From assembly GCF_016801865.2 (NCBI RefSeq), contig NC_068938.1:79201316-79265315 (forward strand): DNA of 64,000 nucleotides, written 5' to 3'. Below the pieces are notes generated by a model. That model ran no database searches, was not told where the DNA came from, and saw only the letters and a list, made by a program, of their open reading frames with translations. The position numbers were made by a program, and so were the translations under genes. This document shows positions 21,801-29,232 of the stretch, piece by piece (the stretch's first letter is position 1; each line of letters opens with the position of its first letter). The stretch is from Culex pipiens pallens (taxonomy: Eukaryota; Arthropoda; Insecta; Diptera; Culicidae).

Positions 21801-24106
21801 AGAGCCCAACTACATCCGTAGTGCTGTTAGGACAAAACAGCATGGCTCTGGTTCCTTGCAAGTGTCCTATTTTCTTACCTCCACGTTGGCTTGGTTTAGT
21901 CATCATGATGACAAGGTGTAACCTAGCTGGTGGCCTGTGGAAACGACTCGTAAACCTTTGACCAGCGAGGGTCAGAGTACAGACGGCTAGAAGAAAGGGG
22001 CGCGTCAATGTGGGAAAGGGAAGTAATTTGTGATTGTAGACGGTTTTGTTTTGATTCGCAGTATGTTGAGTCAACTGCTGTGGATGTACCTGAGCATCGC
22101 AGAACGGGGTTTCTCTTTTTTTTCCATTTCAGCTAACAGCTATCTTCTGTTTATTTTGTTTCACTGTTTTTCTAAAACGGCTTCTGTTTACTATCCTCCA
22201 TTTGATTTCGATTTTACGTATTTGATTCTCTTATTTCCCAACGCTTTTCCACTCTATTTTACCAATTGATGCTGCTGTAACAAACTATCTGCTTTCCCTT
22301 AATTTAGCAGCGATGTCAATTTTGTTTATCATGTGCCTTTTCTTTATGTATCTATTTGAATAATTTCTCATCTTCCCTGTAAATGTTCCATCATAACAAT
22401 AATCTAAGCTTGTTTGTTACCTCTTTTTATTAACTGTTGTTAATTTCTATATCTACTTCATAAATTACTATATTCCTTTTACTATTGATTCTTTACAAAG
22501 TATGTTTCTTTCACTCCTTCATTATTTTGAAACTTCACCTTTTTCTTAAGCAAGTGAGGTTCGAGCCCTTGCTCAATTTATGGAATGATTAAAGGATTAA
22601 CACAAATATTACTATTGTACTTTTGAAAAACTTTTCTAAGATGCTTAGGACCAAAATATTGTAACAAAACACCGCGACAAAAGAAATAGCAACAGATAAA
22701 CACGACTCAACAATAGGGAAGATTTCAGGAGAAAACAATACACAGTAAAATAACAACTAGTTTTTGAATTCAAACTAAAAATAAAACAGTTTTTGCATTA
22801 ATGAAAGTTATTAGGCACACTTTAAATAGTTAGGCGCTTATACTTACATCAAACCCTACGTAATGTACCACCCCCGGCCGAGTTAAAATGCGCAACCGGA
22901 AAAGAAGGTGTGCATGCCTGGCACGAACACTCAAAGCGTGTTCTAGCGTGCTGCTCGTACTGACTCAGAGCAAGGGTGAGATGTAGGTGTAAGGGCAGTG
23001 CGTGTTCGTCGGGAACCTAGTGCATAAGATCGGTCAAGGCCCGTTCTTACACTGAAAATTGCGAATTGCGAATCACTGTGCGCCACTTGAAATATTTCTC
23101 AAGGGAAAAGTGCTGATTAAATGTTTTGAAGCATTATTTGCTGGTATTAAATGCCAATATAATGCTGATTTAATGCTGCTATTTAGTGCTTCGCGGTTAC
23201 TTGGGTTCTCCGCTGCAGTCACACTACAGTGTTTGCCACAGAGAGAGTGAGAAGCAGTCTTTTTTTCGTCTCTTTATACGCTCTTCGCTCGCACGGCGTT
23301 GTACCCGAGGTGCACCCCGTGTTTACACCGCGTGTAAACATGAGTGCGCCGTGCGAGGAGAACTCGAACATGGTAGCCTGGTGTGATTGAGGTTCATCTG
23401 CACTGAAAACTTGTACGGCGTGTACGGCGTGCGTGCGTTTCGGGAAGACTGCTCCCAGTGTTTCAAATGAGTGATAGAAAAAAATATCATTTGATGATTC
23501 CTGCCCCAAATTACCAGAGAGAGTGTAGCAACCGTCGCTGTAGCCTGTGATATCTCTTCCTTTGTCTCGTGATTCCCAGCAAAATTGTTTTGTGGCGGCT
23601 TTTTTGGTCCGACATCGTTAAGGGGGGAATACTGTGAAAATGGAAATGAGAAACATAGGAAGATTGTCAAACGCGAGTGTGTAAAAACAAAAACGTGGTC
23701 GGCTAAGTTCGGCGCTGAGAGAGTTTACTGTTGTTTGGAGCAAAAGAGAAGAGATATTTAATCACTTTTAAGTTTGACTTTCAGAGAGCGTCCAGTTATG
23801 CTCTCTGGGTGAAGATTATTTAATCGATGCTTGATTTTTTTTTGTACAACAAAAGATGGCCAAAATAATCTCCTGAAAACGAGATAAAAAACGAGAGCTA
23901 AAAAAGTGACATTATTGGAAAGTTAACTCAATTGAAGAAAATGTTTTAAAGAGAATGAGATATTCGAAGAAAACTATAATAATCTTGAGAATTACAACAG
24001 CATTTTGAATTCACCCCTCCTCCTCTCATTTTAGGTGCAGCAAATGTGCAAACACTTCAACAGGATATGCTTCAAAGTAACCAAACCAAAGCCAGTCACC
24101 GAATAA
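3893..24106 (+). CDS. EPT1: Ethanolaminephosphotransferase 1 (EPT1/SELENOI-like), 6 exons
   Basis: The enzyme transfers phosphoethanolamine from CDP-ethanolamine to diacylglycerol (last step of the Kennedy pathway; ER/Golgi membrane). Coding exons: 3893-3970, 13046-13114, 16466-16918, 16987-17322, 17383-17559, 24035-24106, all joined in phase 0, giving 394 residues (human SELENOI is 397). The N-terminus resembles the family (HLAGFDSYKYSARDTSPLS, then MHPFWNWLVE). The CDP-alcohol phosphotransferase signature D-G-x2-A-R-x8-G-x3-D-x3-D is complete: D116, G117, A120, R121, G130, D134, D138, preceded by D113. SHWEKYNTGVLYLPWGYD follows, then several membrane segments. The tail (VQQMCKHFNRICFKVTKPK) aligns with the vertebrate tail, but the protein ends at TAA 24104-24106 with no UGA/Sec codon. 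Introns 1 and 5 are huge (9.1 and 6.5 kb) and full of transposons. A possible extra 36-nt exon is listed separately. Confidence 0.96.
3971..5259. other. EPT1 intron 1, first part
   Basis: Begins with the donor GTAAGACAGG. Mostly unremarkable AT-rich sequence. From about 4838 (ACCGTTAACTGGGGCAACTC) it looks like an old dispersed repeat related to 50320-50710; both contain GTTGCTCTGTGTC. No exon-like segment seen. Confidence 0.45.
5260..5457. repeat. Family 1 relic interrupted by a retroposon
   Basis: Diverged single arm of the family described at 2621-2984 (CAATATTGCGCCCTTTTGTA, then ACCATTAGTTTCTGATATAT). Its last 24 bases (5434-5457) are repeated exactly at 8158-8181, marking the target duplication of the element between. 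The relic continues at 8182-8305 and 10144-10400. Confidence 0.7.
5977..6891 (+). CDS. Retroposon ORF1/Gag-like zinc-knuckle protein
   Basis: Intact 304-residue ORF inside the gag-only element. The N-terminal half (about residues 1-160) has the alternating pattern of the nucleic-acid-binding part of insect non-LTR ORF1 proteins. One CCHC zinc knuckle is clear: C170-x2-C173-x4-H178-x4-C183. The remaining 120 residues are low-complexity, rich in Lys, Asn, Ser, Thr and Glu, and end in a basic tail. Likely role: coating element RNA to form an RNP. The start at 5977 is the first ATG of the frame after the leader, and no longer in-frame start is present. Codon use is richer in G and C than the surrounding intron. 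Which clade it belongs to is uncertain. An intact frame in a copy lacking reverse transcriptase is noteworthy. Confidence 0.82.
   Translation: MSAARKNVLVVDFSVLPDRPKLDVVQRFVQKGLGIASADLKSIQLHNIRHCVLIEMADPGAATKIAAENHLKYAFKTHPGIKIPVYVDDNTIDVRVHDLPLDLPNTQIADAMREYGEVLTIRDEVWRNFFAGVPNGVRVLKMKLSKPVPSYITVCELLSLATHTNQVATCRRCGEKRHVSKSCAEAAKKSNANKPKNSSTKTNTPVPTPLVSPPADPTVVESRVIASSTENNGNDGFTTVVKKGKTKRQLSGEEDKSAEKRSCLDDDEKNTSQQNSGNDNCNDQGQPKEKEIVTPKRRQWKPTV
7652..8157. repeat. 112-bp tandem repeat array (about 4.6 copies)
   Basis: Units begin GAAACAACGACGCAGGCC at 7652, 7764, 7876, 7979 and 8091. The period is 112 bp, except one unit shortened to 103 bp by loss of part of a T/C-rich tract. Units are nearly identical. 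The array forms the 3' end of the 5458-8157 element and abuts its right target duplication. Because the unit is GC-rich, lacks stop codons and is not a multiple of three, long open frames appear in all frames; they are not genes. Confidence 0.9.
8306..10143 (+). mobile_element. Jockey-type retroposon, ORF1 only
   Basis: A second insertion in the same family 1 relic. Proposed target duplications are AACTATTTAAAAAG (8292-8305) and AACTATTTGAAAAA (10144-10157), 12 of 14 identical. The element has a short 5' leader, a broken ORF1 (8417-9861) and about 280 bp of non-coding 3' sequence with a T-tract at 9967. No ORF2 follows. The 3' end runs straight into the duplication without a long poly(A). Assignment to the Jockey clade rests on the three-knuckle Gag. 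Confidence 0.7.
8417..9861 (+). pseudogene. Jockey-clade ORF1 (Gag) with frameshift and nonsense mutation
   Basis: Reading begins at ATG 8417 with a Ser/Arg-rich and Gln/Thr-rich N-terminus. The frame must shift near 8750-8765 to keep an Asp-rich stretch and the expected PPPIFVLDTL segment (around 8860-8880). The second frame is then stopped by TAG at 9139-9141, just before the zinc-binding region. Beyond the stop come three cysteine knuckles in the Jockey Gag order: CHRCQKFGHGSRNC, CVKCGETHFTERC and CANCGGNHTANFRGC. A Ser/Ala/Gly-rich linker and a helical C-terminus ending at TAA 9859-9861 follow. With two disabling changes this copy cannot make the full protein. It differs in sequence and domain number from the intact ORF at 5977-6891. 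Confidence 0.85.
10144..10415. repeat. Remainder of family 1 relic
   Basis: After the second insertion the host repeat resumes (marker GAAAACGGTGCACTTTATCA near 10215, shared with about 3185). It ends near GGCGGGCCTTAAATT, where the 8-bp satellite starts. Confidence 0.6.
10416..11053. repeat. 8-bp satellite (AAATTCTT)n, about 80 copies
   Basis: An uninterrupted run of the 8-mer AAATTCTT for about 638 bp. Only a few variant units are seen: AAATTCAT near 10527, two AAATTCTG units near 10893 and GAATTCTT near 11009. Such uniformity over 80 units implies recent expansion. It sits between the family 1 relic and the 1.15-kb repeat at 11087. Confidence 0.97.
11087..12239 (+). mobile_element. GCAGGCC element, copy A (internally deleted)
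   Basis: A 1.15-kb non-coding repeat that matches 21730-23071 along most of its length. It starts GCAGGCC and ends in short tandem ATTGCGA units (ATTGCGAATTGCGAATTGCGA). Compared with copy B it lacks about 250 bp in the middle (copy B 22140-22395). I find no target duplication around this copy; its left side abuts the satellite. The 3' microsatellite tail suggests a non-LTR-type or other reverse-transcribed element; class unknown. Confidence 0.8.
12240..13045. other. End of EPT1 intron 1
   Basis: AT-rich. Contains a single arm (about 12740-12856, ending AGATTTGGACCTCCCTAA) of the inverted-repeat family seen complete at 27146-28761. Ends with the acceptor CATTACAG before exon 2 at 13046. Confidence 0.6.
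13115..13990. other. EPT1 intron 2, first part
   Basis: Begins with donor GTAAGTAAA. No recognisable repeat or exon; the open frames on the minus strand have no coding character. Confidence 0.4.
13993..14582. mobile_element. TA-flanked MITE with repeated TAACTGGGC word
   Basis: Terminal inverted repeat GTTGTTCGGTAACT at both ends, flanked by TA (13991-13992 and 14583-14584), as in Tc1/mariner-type insertions. The word TAACTGGGC (or close variants) is repeated three or more times near each end in opposite orientations. It has no transposase, and a smaller MITE (14096-14334) is inserted inside. Confidence 0.8.
14096..14334. mobile_element. Small MITE nested in the 13993 element
   Basis: About 239 bp with ends CCTACACAGAAAAAA and TTTTTTGTGTGTAGG, and internal short palindromes (e.g. 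ATGATGTAACAT, and TTTTTACGTAT with its partners). A related start (TTTACACAGAAAAAAAACAT) is seen at 58973 in the DUF389 gene intron. Confidence 0.7.
14585..16465. other. Rest of EPT1 intron 2
   Basis: AT-rich repeat remnants. A short palindromic repeat lies at about 14625-14745 (GGGCGCATAACTTTT pairing with AAAGTTATGTGCCC). From 14960 there is a fragment starting ACCGTAAATCGGGGTGGATT. The phrase AACTTTGCCGAAGA, common to several mosquito repeats, occurs at 16158 and inverted at 14888. Acceptor CCCTCAG at the end. No exon seen. Confidence 0.5.
17560..18084. other. EPT1 intron 5, start, with a 130-bp MITE
   Basis: The donor GTAAGTTGT opens the intron. At about 17754-17884 a small inverted-repeat element reads GCTATTAGCCTACGATAAAC at the left, and the near-complement (GTTTGTTTGCCGTAGTCTAATAGC, 24 nt, at 17862-17885) at the right. 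No exon-like segment seen. Confidence 0.6.
18485..19090. repeat. 142-bp tandem repeat, about 4 diverged copies
   Basis: Units carry GGAACCGATTACCGGTGGCC near 18509 (diverged), 18650, 18792 and 18934, giving a period of about 142 bp. Units differ by substitutions and small indels, so the array is old. It is the core of the foldback element 18085-20405. Confidence 0.8.
19097..19739. mobile_element. MITE with CAGTCATCCCACATATTCGG ends, TA target
   Basis: 643 bp with inverted ends of about 23 bp (CAGTCATCCCACATATTCGG ...), flanked by TA at 19095-19096 and 19740-19741. The CAGT ends and TA target fit Tc1/mariner-type non-autonomous elements. No coding capacity. Confidence 0.85.
19834..20348. mobile_element. 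MITE packed with ACTGAAATTTCAGT palindromes, TA target
   Basis: 515 bp. Ends are CACACCAAATTTT and AAATTTGCTGTG (inverted, one mismatch), flanked by TA at 19832-19833 and 20349-20350. The uninterrupted partner arm at 18145 has a single TA at this point, confirming the target. Inside, about a dozen copies of ACTGAAATTTCAGT or half-site variants (TGCTGAAAATTCAG, ACTGAATTCTCAGT, etc.) are spaced every 30-50 bp. Confidence 0.85.
21496..21531 (+). CDS. Candidate alternative 36-nt exon of EPT1
   Basis: Twelve codons (WLARILEIDEKN) are bordered by ACATCAG and GTAAGAAT, both good splice signals. The segment is a multiple of three, phase 0 at both ends like all other EPT1 introns, and uses G/C-rich codons unlike its AT-rich surroundings. 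If included it would insert between residues STV and VQQMC near the cytosolic tail. The vertebrate tail aligns without it, so it would be optional. It lies between the arms of the 20470-23480 structure. No transcript evidence is available here. Confidence 0.4.
21730..23071 (+). mobile_element. GCAGGCC element, copy B (full-length)
   Basis: 1,342 bp bounded by an exact 22-bp direct repeat (21708-21729 and 23072-23093, starting ATCACTGTGCGCC). This fixes both ends: GCAGGCCAAGGG at the left, and tandem ATTGCGA units at the right. Non-coding in every frame. It matches 11087-12239 apart from a segment of about 250 bp present only here. The long target duplication and simple-sequence 3' tail fit target-primed reverse transcription; it may be a non-autonomous element or a 5'-truncated 3' UTR. 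Confidence 0.85.
23481..24034. other. End of EPT1 intron 5
   Basis: AT-rich, no recognisable repeat. Ends in a good polypyrimidine tract and acceptor (CTCCTCTCATTTTAG) before the last coding exon. Confidence 0.5.
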
Positions 24107-25565
24107 AATCTAAGTCAATGTGGCAGTACACGCGACGAGCCGTCGTCACCGACGCTACCGACGGTTCTGGTCAAAGAAGTTTAAGCGTAGGGACTATGTT
24201 TTAAGCATCACACAAGAAGGCGACACATAATTGTAAAGGCAAGATATCAGGAAGAACAACTTTTTTGTTTTGTTTCTAGTAGATAGGACGCGTATTCAAA
24301 GAAAAGTATCCACCCCTTAATTTATTTTACAATTTTAAACCAGTTTTTATTGCTCTCGAATGACTCGAAATGTTGTGTTCCTAAATAGTGGCTCTCGAAA
24401 TGTTGCATTTCTTTTTTAGGGTTTTTGTTTGAGCGGCACGTGCTCGCGCGTCTAATTTTGTGTATAGGGAAAGGCAGCGAGAACAAATTAGATGTAAACA
24501 CACATACACACACACATACACACTTTGCTATGGCAGCGTTTAGCAAAACAAAAAGGAAAAAAAAACAACAAAACAATACTTTATAATATATTTTGGAATT
24601 GTCTTTTTTTAACATCACGACAATAAAGTTAACGTATTCGACTGAAGAAATTGCTTTGCGAGCGTGTGCGCGTTAGTTGGAGAACATTAGCACCGGAGAA
24701 AGTGATATCAATCGTAGTTTTAACAATCGGACAACTTATTAGCTTTCATTGTTTCACGTTTCGTCAGTCTCTTTTCTTCTATTTGTGCCATTCTAGCTTG
24801 GATTAAATTATTTAAAATGCAGATGCGAACGCGCTTTCACCATCGATTTGTGTGTCTAAGAACAAAGATAAACCGAGATTATGATCGATTAGTATTGAGA
24901 TGAAAGAAATCGCTTCCAGAAAAGAGTCTATTAAGTCGGAAAGGAGTAACGTTATTGTAAATATATACTATACACGTTCCACCCTGAAACAGAAGGGTTT
25001 TGCGGGAAGGAATCGTACGCGTGAACAGAGCAGGGCAGCATTGTGTAACACTACCTACAACTCTAGCGAGAGATATTCTAACTTTTTATCAGGAATTGAC
25101 AAACTTATCTTAAACCTACAATTATTACAACAAGCTATCACTTTAACCAAACTCGCGTTGAGGTTCGTTTAGTTTGCGAGGAATTCCAAGTTCGTGTAGT
25201 CGCAGTTCTTTCCTTTCTGTTCTAGTATTTAAAATATTAAAAACAAATGAAGAACAAATATAAACACGCTTATTACCGTTAATTGTCTATAACTCCTAAG
25301 GTCGGCAGTACACACACACACACACTTTGAATGTCTCAAAATGTAATCACTAACCTCTCCCCCACCCCCAAACATCCTGAAAACACGTGAGGATAAACAG
25401 CGTGAAGATTCGTTCCGCTACTACACGATCGTATTATGTAAAACCTGTCGTTTGGATTCCACCAAATGAACCCACAATTATTGTGCTGTAAATGATCAGT
25501 TTGTATGTATGGAAATGCCAGTGAATAATAAAGCATTGCTGAATAAATAAAACAAATTGTTATTT
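24107..25565 (+). other. EPT1 3' UTR region with several polyadenylation signals
   Basis: AATAAA overlaps the stop codon (24102-24107). Better-placed copies are at 24622-24627 and 25527-25532, with AATAAATAAAA at 25541. A CA/TA microsatellite lies at 24498-24523 and another CA run at 25308-25325. The sequence looks unique rather than repetitive, which fits a long 3' UTR, but the true end is not visible. Confidence 0.45.
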
Positions 25566-26754
25566 TATTGAAAGAAAAGAAAAATCCTCCCAATCAAACG
25601 ATTACACAACATTGTTGCTTGCAATTGGTGCAACGTAACACGCAGGTCAAGGTCTGAACGTGCTTCTTTGCGAGACAGTCGCATCTCCCGGTCGTTGATT
25701 GTATGTCTTTTGTCGTTATTCTGAAATTTAGTGTCTGTCGTAACACGAACAGGCAAATGGTTGAATTCGAACTAAGCTTTTAGAGACTCAACAATCTTAA
25801 TTACGGAATCCAAATATTATAACTCTTAAACAAATCAAATTTGTTTTCAACCGATCAATTTCAACCCCTTTCTTCTGGATTATACCTTCCAGCTCAATGA
25901 TAAACGTTTTCGCTTGGTTTATTTCGCTAAACAGGAAGAATCAGCAGCACACATTTGCGCTGCGTCATTTGTTGCACAGTGATAGTTGATGGATAGATTG
26001 AGTTAGTGCGAGAAAGAGAGAGGGGAAAAGAAAGTATCGCGCGCGCGGATCTAAATAAGATGGATAAATATAGAATGTGGAGAGAAATGGAGAAGATATA
26101 AAGAAAATCAAAAAACACGGACCGGTAAGCGATGGTTTTAGGGTTGCTTAAACAAGTTTGCAAATGGTTGTTTTGAATAATGTTAACAGTTGAACATTGT
26201 ATTCTAATGGTCTCTTATTTGGCTGATAACAAATTTGACTTTTCTCGCCTCAATAAACAGTCAATCAAATAATTTTCAGTTCAAAAAATATACCCAGATA
26301 AACACTAAAAACACCCAAAAACTTTGGTACAACGTGGAGAATTTCCCTTGTCCTCTTAAAAAAGTGAAGTCTCATCACTTCTTGCTTTCAAATCCCCTAT
26401 CCTTATCCACTGGTGTGCTGTGAGCGGCCGGAAATGGACGGCTGCCATTGTGTTGTGGGTTTTTCACCAAAGTTTCGAGTTGAACCTGCGCAGAAAGTGT
26501 GGACTATGTTAATAGAACTTTATGACGTTTCGCGTACGCACACTAGCGCATCATTTGGTTTTGCTGGCTGACAAAATTTAACCTCACTTTATTTTCGTGT
26601 ACGTACACGCAATACATACGCACGTAGAATGCTCTATAGGCCAATGTCGAAGTGTAAACAATCAGTCTATCCTGCTCTTATGATGTAGATCAACGTAGAC
26701 TTGCTTGACTCAACCTTTTGGTGATTCTGGGACCACAGATCGCAAAACAGGCTA
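25566..26754. other. Intergenic, no gene recognised
   Basis: Mixed sequence with short GC-rich patches (e.g. GCGCGCGCGG near 26040). No open frame with coding character and no clear repeat. Confidence 0.4.
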
Positions 26755-27110
26755 GCAGGCTTGGCCGATTGGTTAAGCTGTTCGCTTAGTAAGCGGAAGA
26801 TCATGGGTTCGATTCCCATCTGCTCCAACCTTCTATCGGATGAGGAAGTAAAACGTCGGTCCCGGCCTTGTATGTTGTTAGGCCGTTAAGTTATTTTATA
26901 TGTAGGAGTCGTCTCCACGCTATAAGTACAAATAACAGACCAAACCAAGCCTGCTCCGGGGAAATCGCTGGAGATTAAGGTTCCTTGGAGTAAAAATAGG
27001 TTTGAGTGCCTTTGGACTCCTAGGTTCGAGCAGAAACTTGCAATAGAGACCACAAAAGATCCGGGGGTCGTGAAAGTGGATGGTTTGATTTTTTGATTTG
27101 AGATCGGAAA
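26755..27110 (+). mobile_element. tRNA-derived SINE, copy 1
   Basis: The tRNA-like head at 26755-26828 has a clear anticodon arm (loop TTAGTAA, anticodon AGT, Thr-like), a T arm (ATGGG-TTCGATT-CCCAT) and a D-arm/box A TGGCCGATTGG. A body shared with 38995-39327 and 50850-51165 follows (GTAAAACGTCGGTCCCGGCC, GTAGGAGTCGTCTCCACGC, GTTCCTTGGAGTAAAAATAG). The second tRNA-like part present in copy 2 is deleted here. Repetition in three places shows this is a SINE, not a functional tRNA gene. Confidence 0.85.
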
Positions 27111-27145
27111 ACGACGTAAAACCTTTGGGCAAAGAATTTGTTTAT

Positions 27146-28761
27146 TAGGGTGGTCCAAATCCGGGCTTTCTCAGGGTTACCCCCTGAAATCAAAGATTGA
27201 CCCATCACTACGCTAAATTACAAATTTGAGCTCGTTCAGACCACGGGAACCCCTCCCACTATGCCCTTGAAGTTTGTATGGAAAAAATCGTGAAAATCTA
27301 TGGAGGAAAGCAACTGTTCTGTGTTTTATCATTAAATTAAATTTAGAACAGCTGACTCCATGCGCCATTTCTTTAGGATTTTTTTGCTAAAAAGTTATAA
27401 GCTTCCAAAAAGGACCGTTTTTACGCGGCCTGCTCAAAGGGGCAACATAACAGTGCCCCAGAAAGGCTAAGTAGTACTTATAAAACAAATGTTTAATTTG
27501 TAGGGTAATACCCTTACTATTTTTGCATAAGTTTTATTTTTTGGTCCGAATTTGACAGAAATACTATTTTCAATGATTTTGATTTTTCCTTTATTTTCAT
27601 TTAAGTTAAATCAAGACTATCATTTCAAAAGGGCGTAATATTGAATGTTTTTACCTTTTGAAATTTTAGTCTTGATTTAAAAAAATAAAGTATTGTTTTC
27701 AAAAAATCGGAAAATTTCACGGATGTTTCATATTTTAACATTGAAAATCGGACCATTAGTTGCTGAGGTATCGACATTAGAAAATGGTGGGTTGTTTTGT
27801 TGAGACTTAGAAAATATCAATATTTCTGTTTTTAAATCTTTAAATGGAAATATCTCAACAACTTAGGATCGTATCAACAAAGTTCAAAAAGCAAAATATA
27901 GAGAATTTTCCAAGAATTTTCTAAGCTTATCAGCTTACCTGTTGCCTCGGAATTTGCAAAATGGTCCTAGTTGTCAATATGCGTATGCGCCCTTTTCAAA
28001 TGTTGCTCCAGATATTAAAAACTGAAAAAATAAAAATAGTGTTTATTTGCAAAATCAAGTTTTAATGACAAAAAGTGAAATTAAAAATCTCCTAGAAAAA
28101 AATTACCGTGTTTCATTTTTTTTCAGTGTAGTCCTTATCTATACCTAAAACTTTGCCGAAGAGATCAAATCGATCAAACAATTCCATCAAAAAATACAGA
28201 TTTTTGAATTTTCATATATCATTTTTGTATGGACAGCTGCCAAGTTTGTAATTTTTTCGAAAAATGGGCCCCGGAAAAAAAGATATGCGTCGCACCTTGA
28301 AGGTCTGTACCGAGCTCAAGGGTGCTCCAAACTTCAATGTTATATATACCAAAAGATGCGCAAGGATCTGGCCTACACGTCAGTGATGTTTTTGGTAAAT
28401 GCATTGGTGGCCAAAGTGCCTCATAAATAGGCATTTTTGAAAAAAAGTATTTTTACGGGTTAAATCTCATTTAAAATTGAAGGGCGGAGCGCCAGCTCCT
28501 GTTATGTTCAGTCAAGCTCATATTTGAGATTTGGGCTCAGTATTCAGTATGCCCACCGGAACAAACCCCTGAATGCCCGCCAAAAAGTCAATTTTGTTAC
28601 ATCCTAGTGGTTATACCAAAGGCACTGGCACAAACTTCAAGGGCTTAGAGGGAGGGGATGCCGTGGTCAGAATGAGCTCAAATTTGGAATTTAGCCTAGT
28701 GATGGGTCAATCTTTGATTTCAGGGGGTAGCCCCGAGAAAACCCAGATTTGGACCGCCCTA
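27146..28761. mobile_element. Inverted-repeat DNA element, TAGGGTGGTCCAAATC ends
   Basis: Ends TAGGGTGGTCCAAATC and GATTTGGACCGCCCTA. The terminal inverted repeats extend about 130 bp (shared phrases ATCAAAGATTGACCCATCAC, AAATTTGAGCTC, CCCTCCC). A family 1 arm (27595-27960) is inserted inside. A solo end of the same family lies at 12740-12856. No transposase frame. Confidence 0.75.
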
Positions 28762-29232
28762 CTGAACATAGATTTTCAAACTATCCACTTCTCAACGTGA
28801 GGATCGCTCTAGCGGCCCTTCCCTCAGAATCATCCACTCAGCAAAAGCAACGAATAATAAGAGAGGCCTATCAATTGCCGCGATGCTGCGCGAGAGAAAG
28901 ATGCAATAAACGCTGCTAGCTAGAGGTAGCAGAAGGTAGCACGCGCGCGCACACGGTCACGACGTCGAAGAACATCAAGAGAGCCCAGCCTAGCGCGCGG
29001 GGGGTAAGAAAATCGGCACGCGAGATCCATCATCATTGGCCAGTGTACTGGACCAAGAAGGCAAGAAAGAGACCGACGACCGCGGAGAAATGCCGCCGCA
29101 AAACGGCATATTTCCTGTGTTTTTTTTATTTTCTTCTTTCTCCTGCAGTTGAACTTGGCGCGAACACCTAAATGAAATATCTGCCGGCGGAGGCCGTCGC
29201 AGTCGCTCGTTGAACTTGAACCAGAAAGCATC
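28762..29232 (+). promoter_or_regulatory. Upstream region and leader of gene A
   Basis: Unique, more GC-rich DNA than its surroundings, containing GCACGCGCGCGC near 28940. A possible leader intron runs from GTAAGAA at 29004 to TTTCTCCTGCAG ending at 29148. The leader then reaches the ATG at 29233 without an intervening in-frame start. No TATA box recognised. Confidence 0.4.

Larger units (their letters stand above)
20470..23480. mobile_element. Large inverted-repeat structure around copy B
   Basis: The left arm (about 20470-20905) and right arm (about 21690-21729 plus 23094-23480) are inverted relatives. The shared phrases are CCCAAGTAACC..CAAGCACTAAAT at 20722, with its complement ending at about 23206, and GCACCTCGGGTACAA at 20628, with its complement near 23300. 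The arms are diverged, so this may be one foldback element or two copies inserted in opposite orientation. The GCAGGCC element copy B was inserted later into the right arm. Confidence 0.6.

Noticed and set aside
26755..26828. Well-folded tRNA-Thr(AGT)-like sequence
   Set aside because: The same head plus the same 250-bp body occurs at 38995-39327 and 50850-51165, and the acceptor stem has mismatches. It is the head of a SINE, not a tRNA gene.
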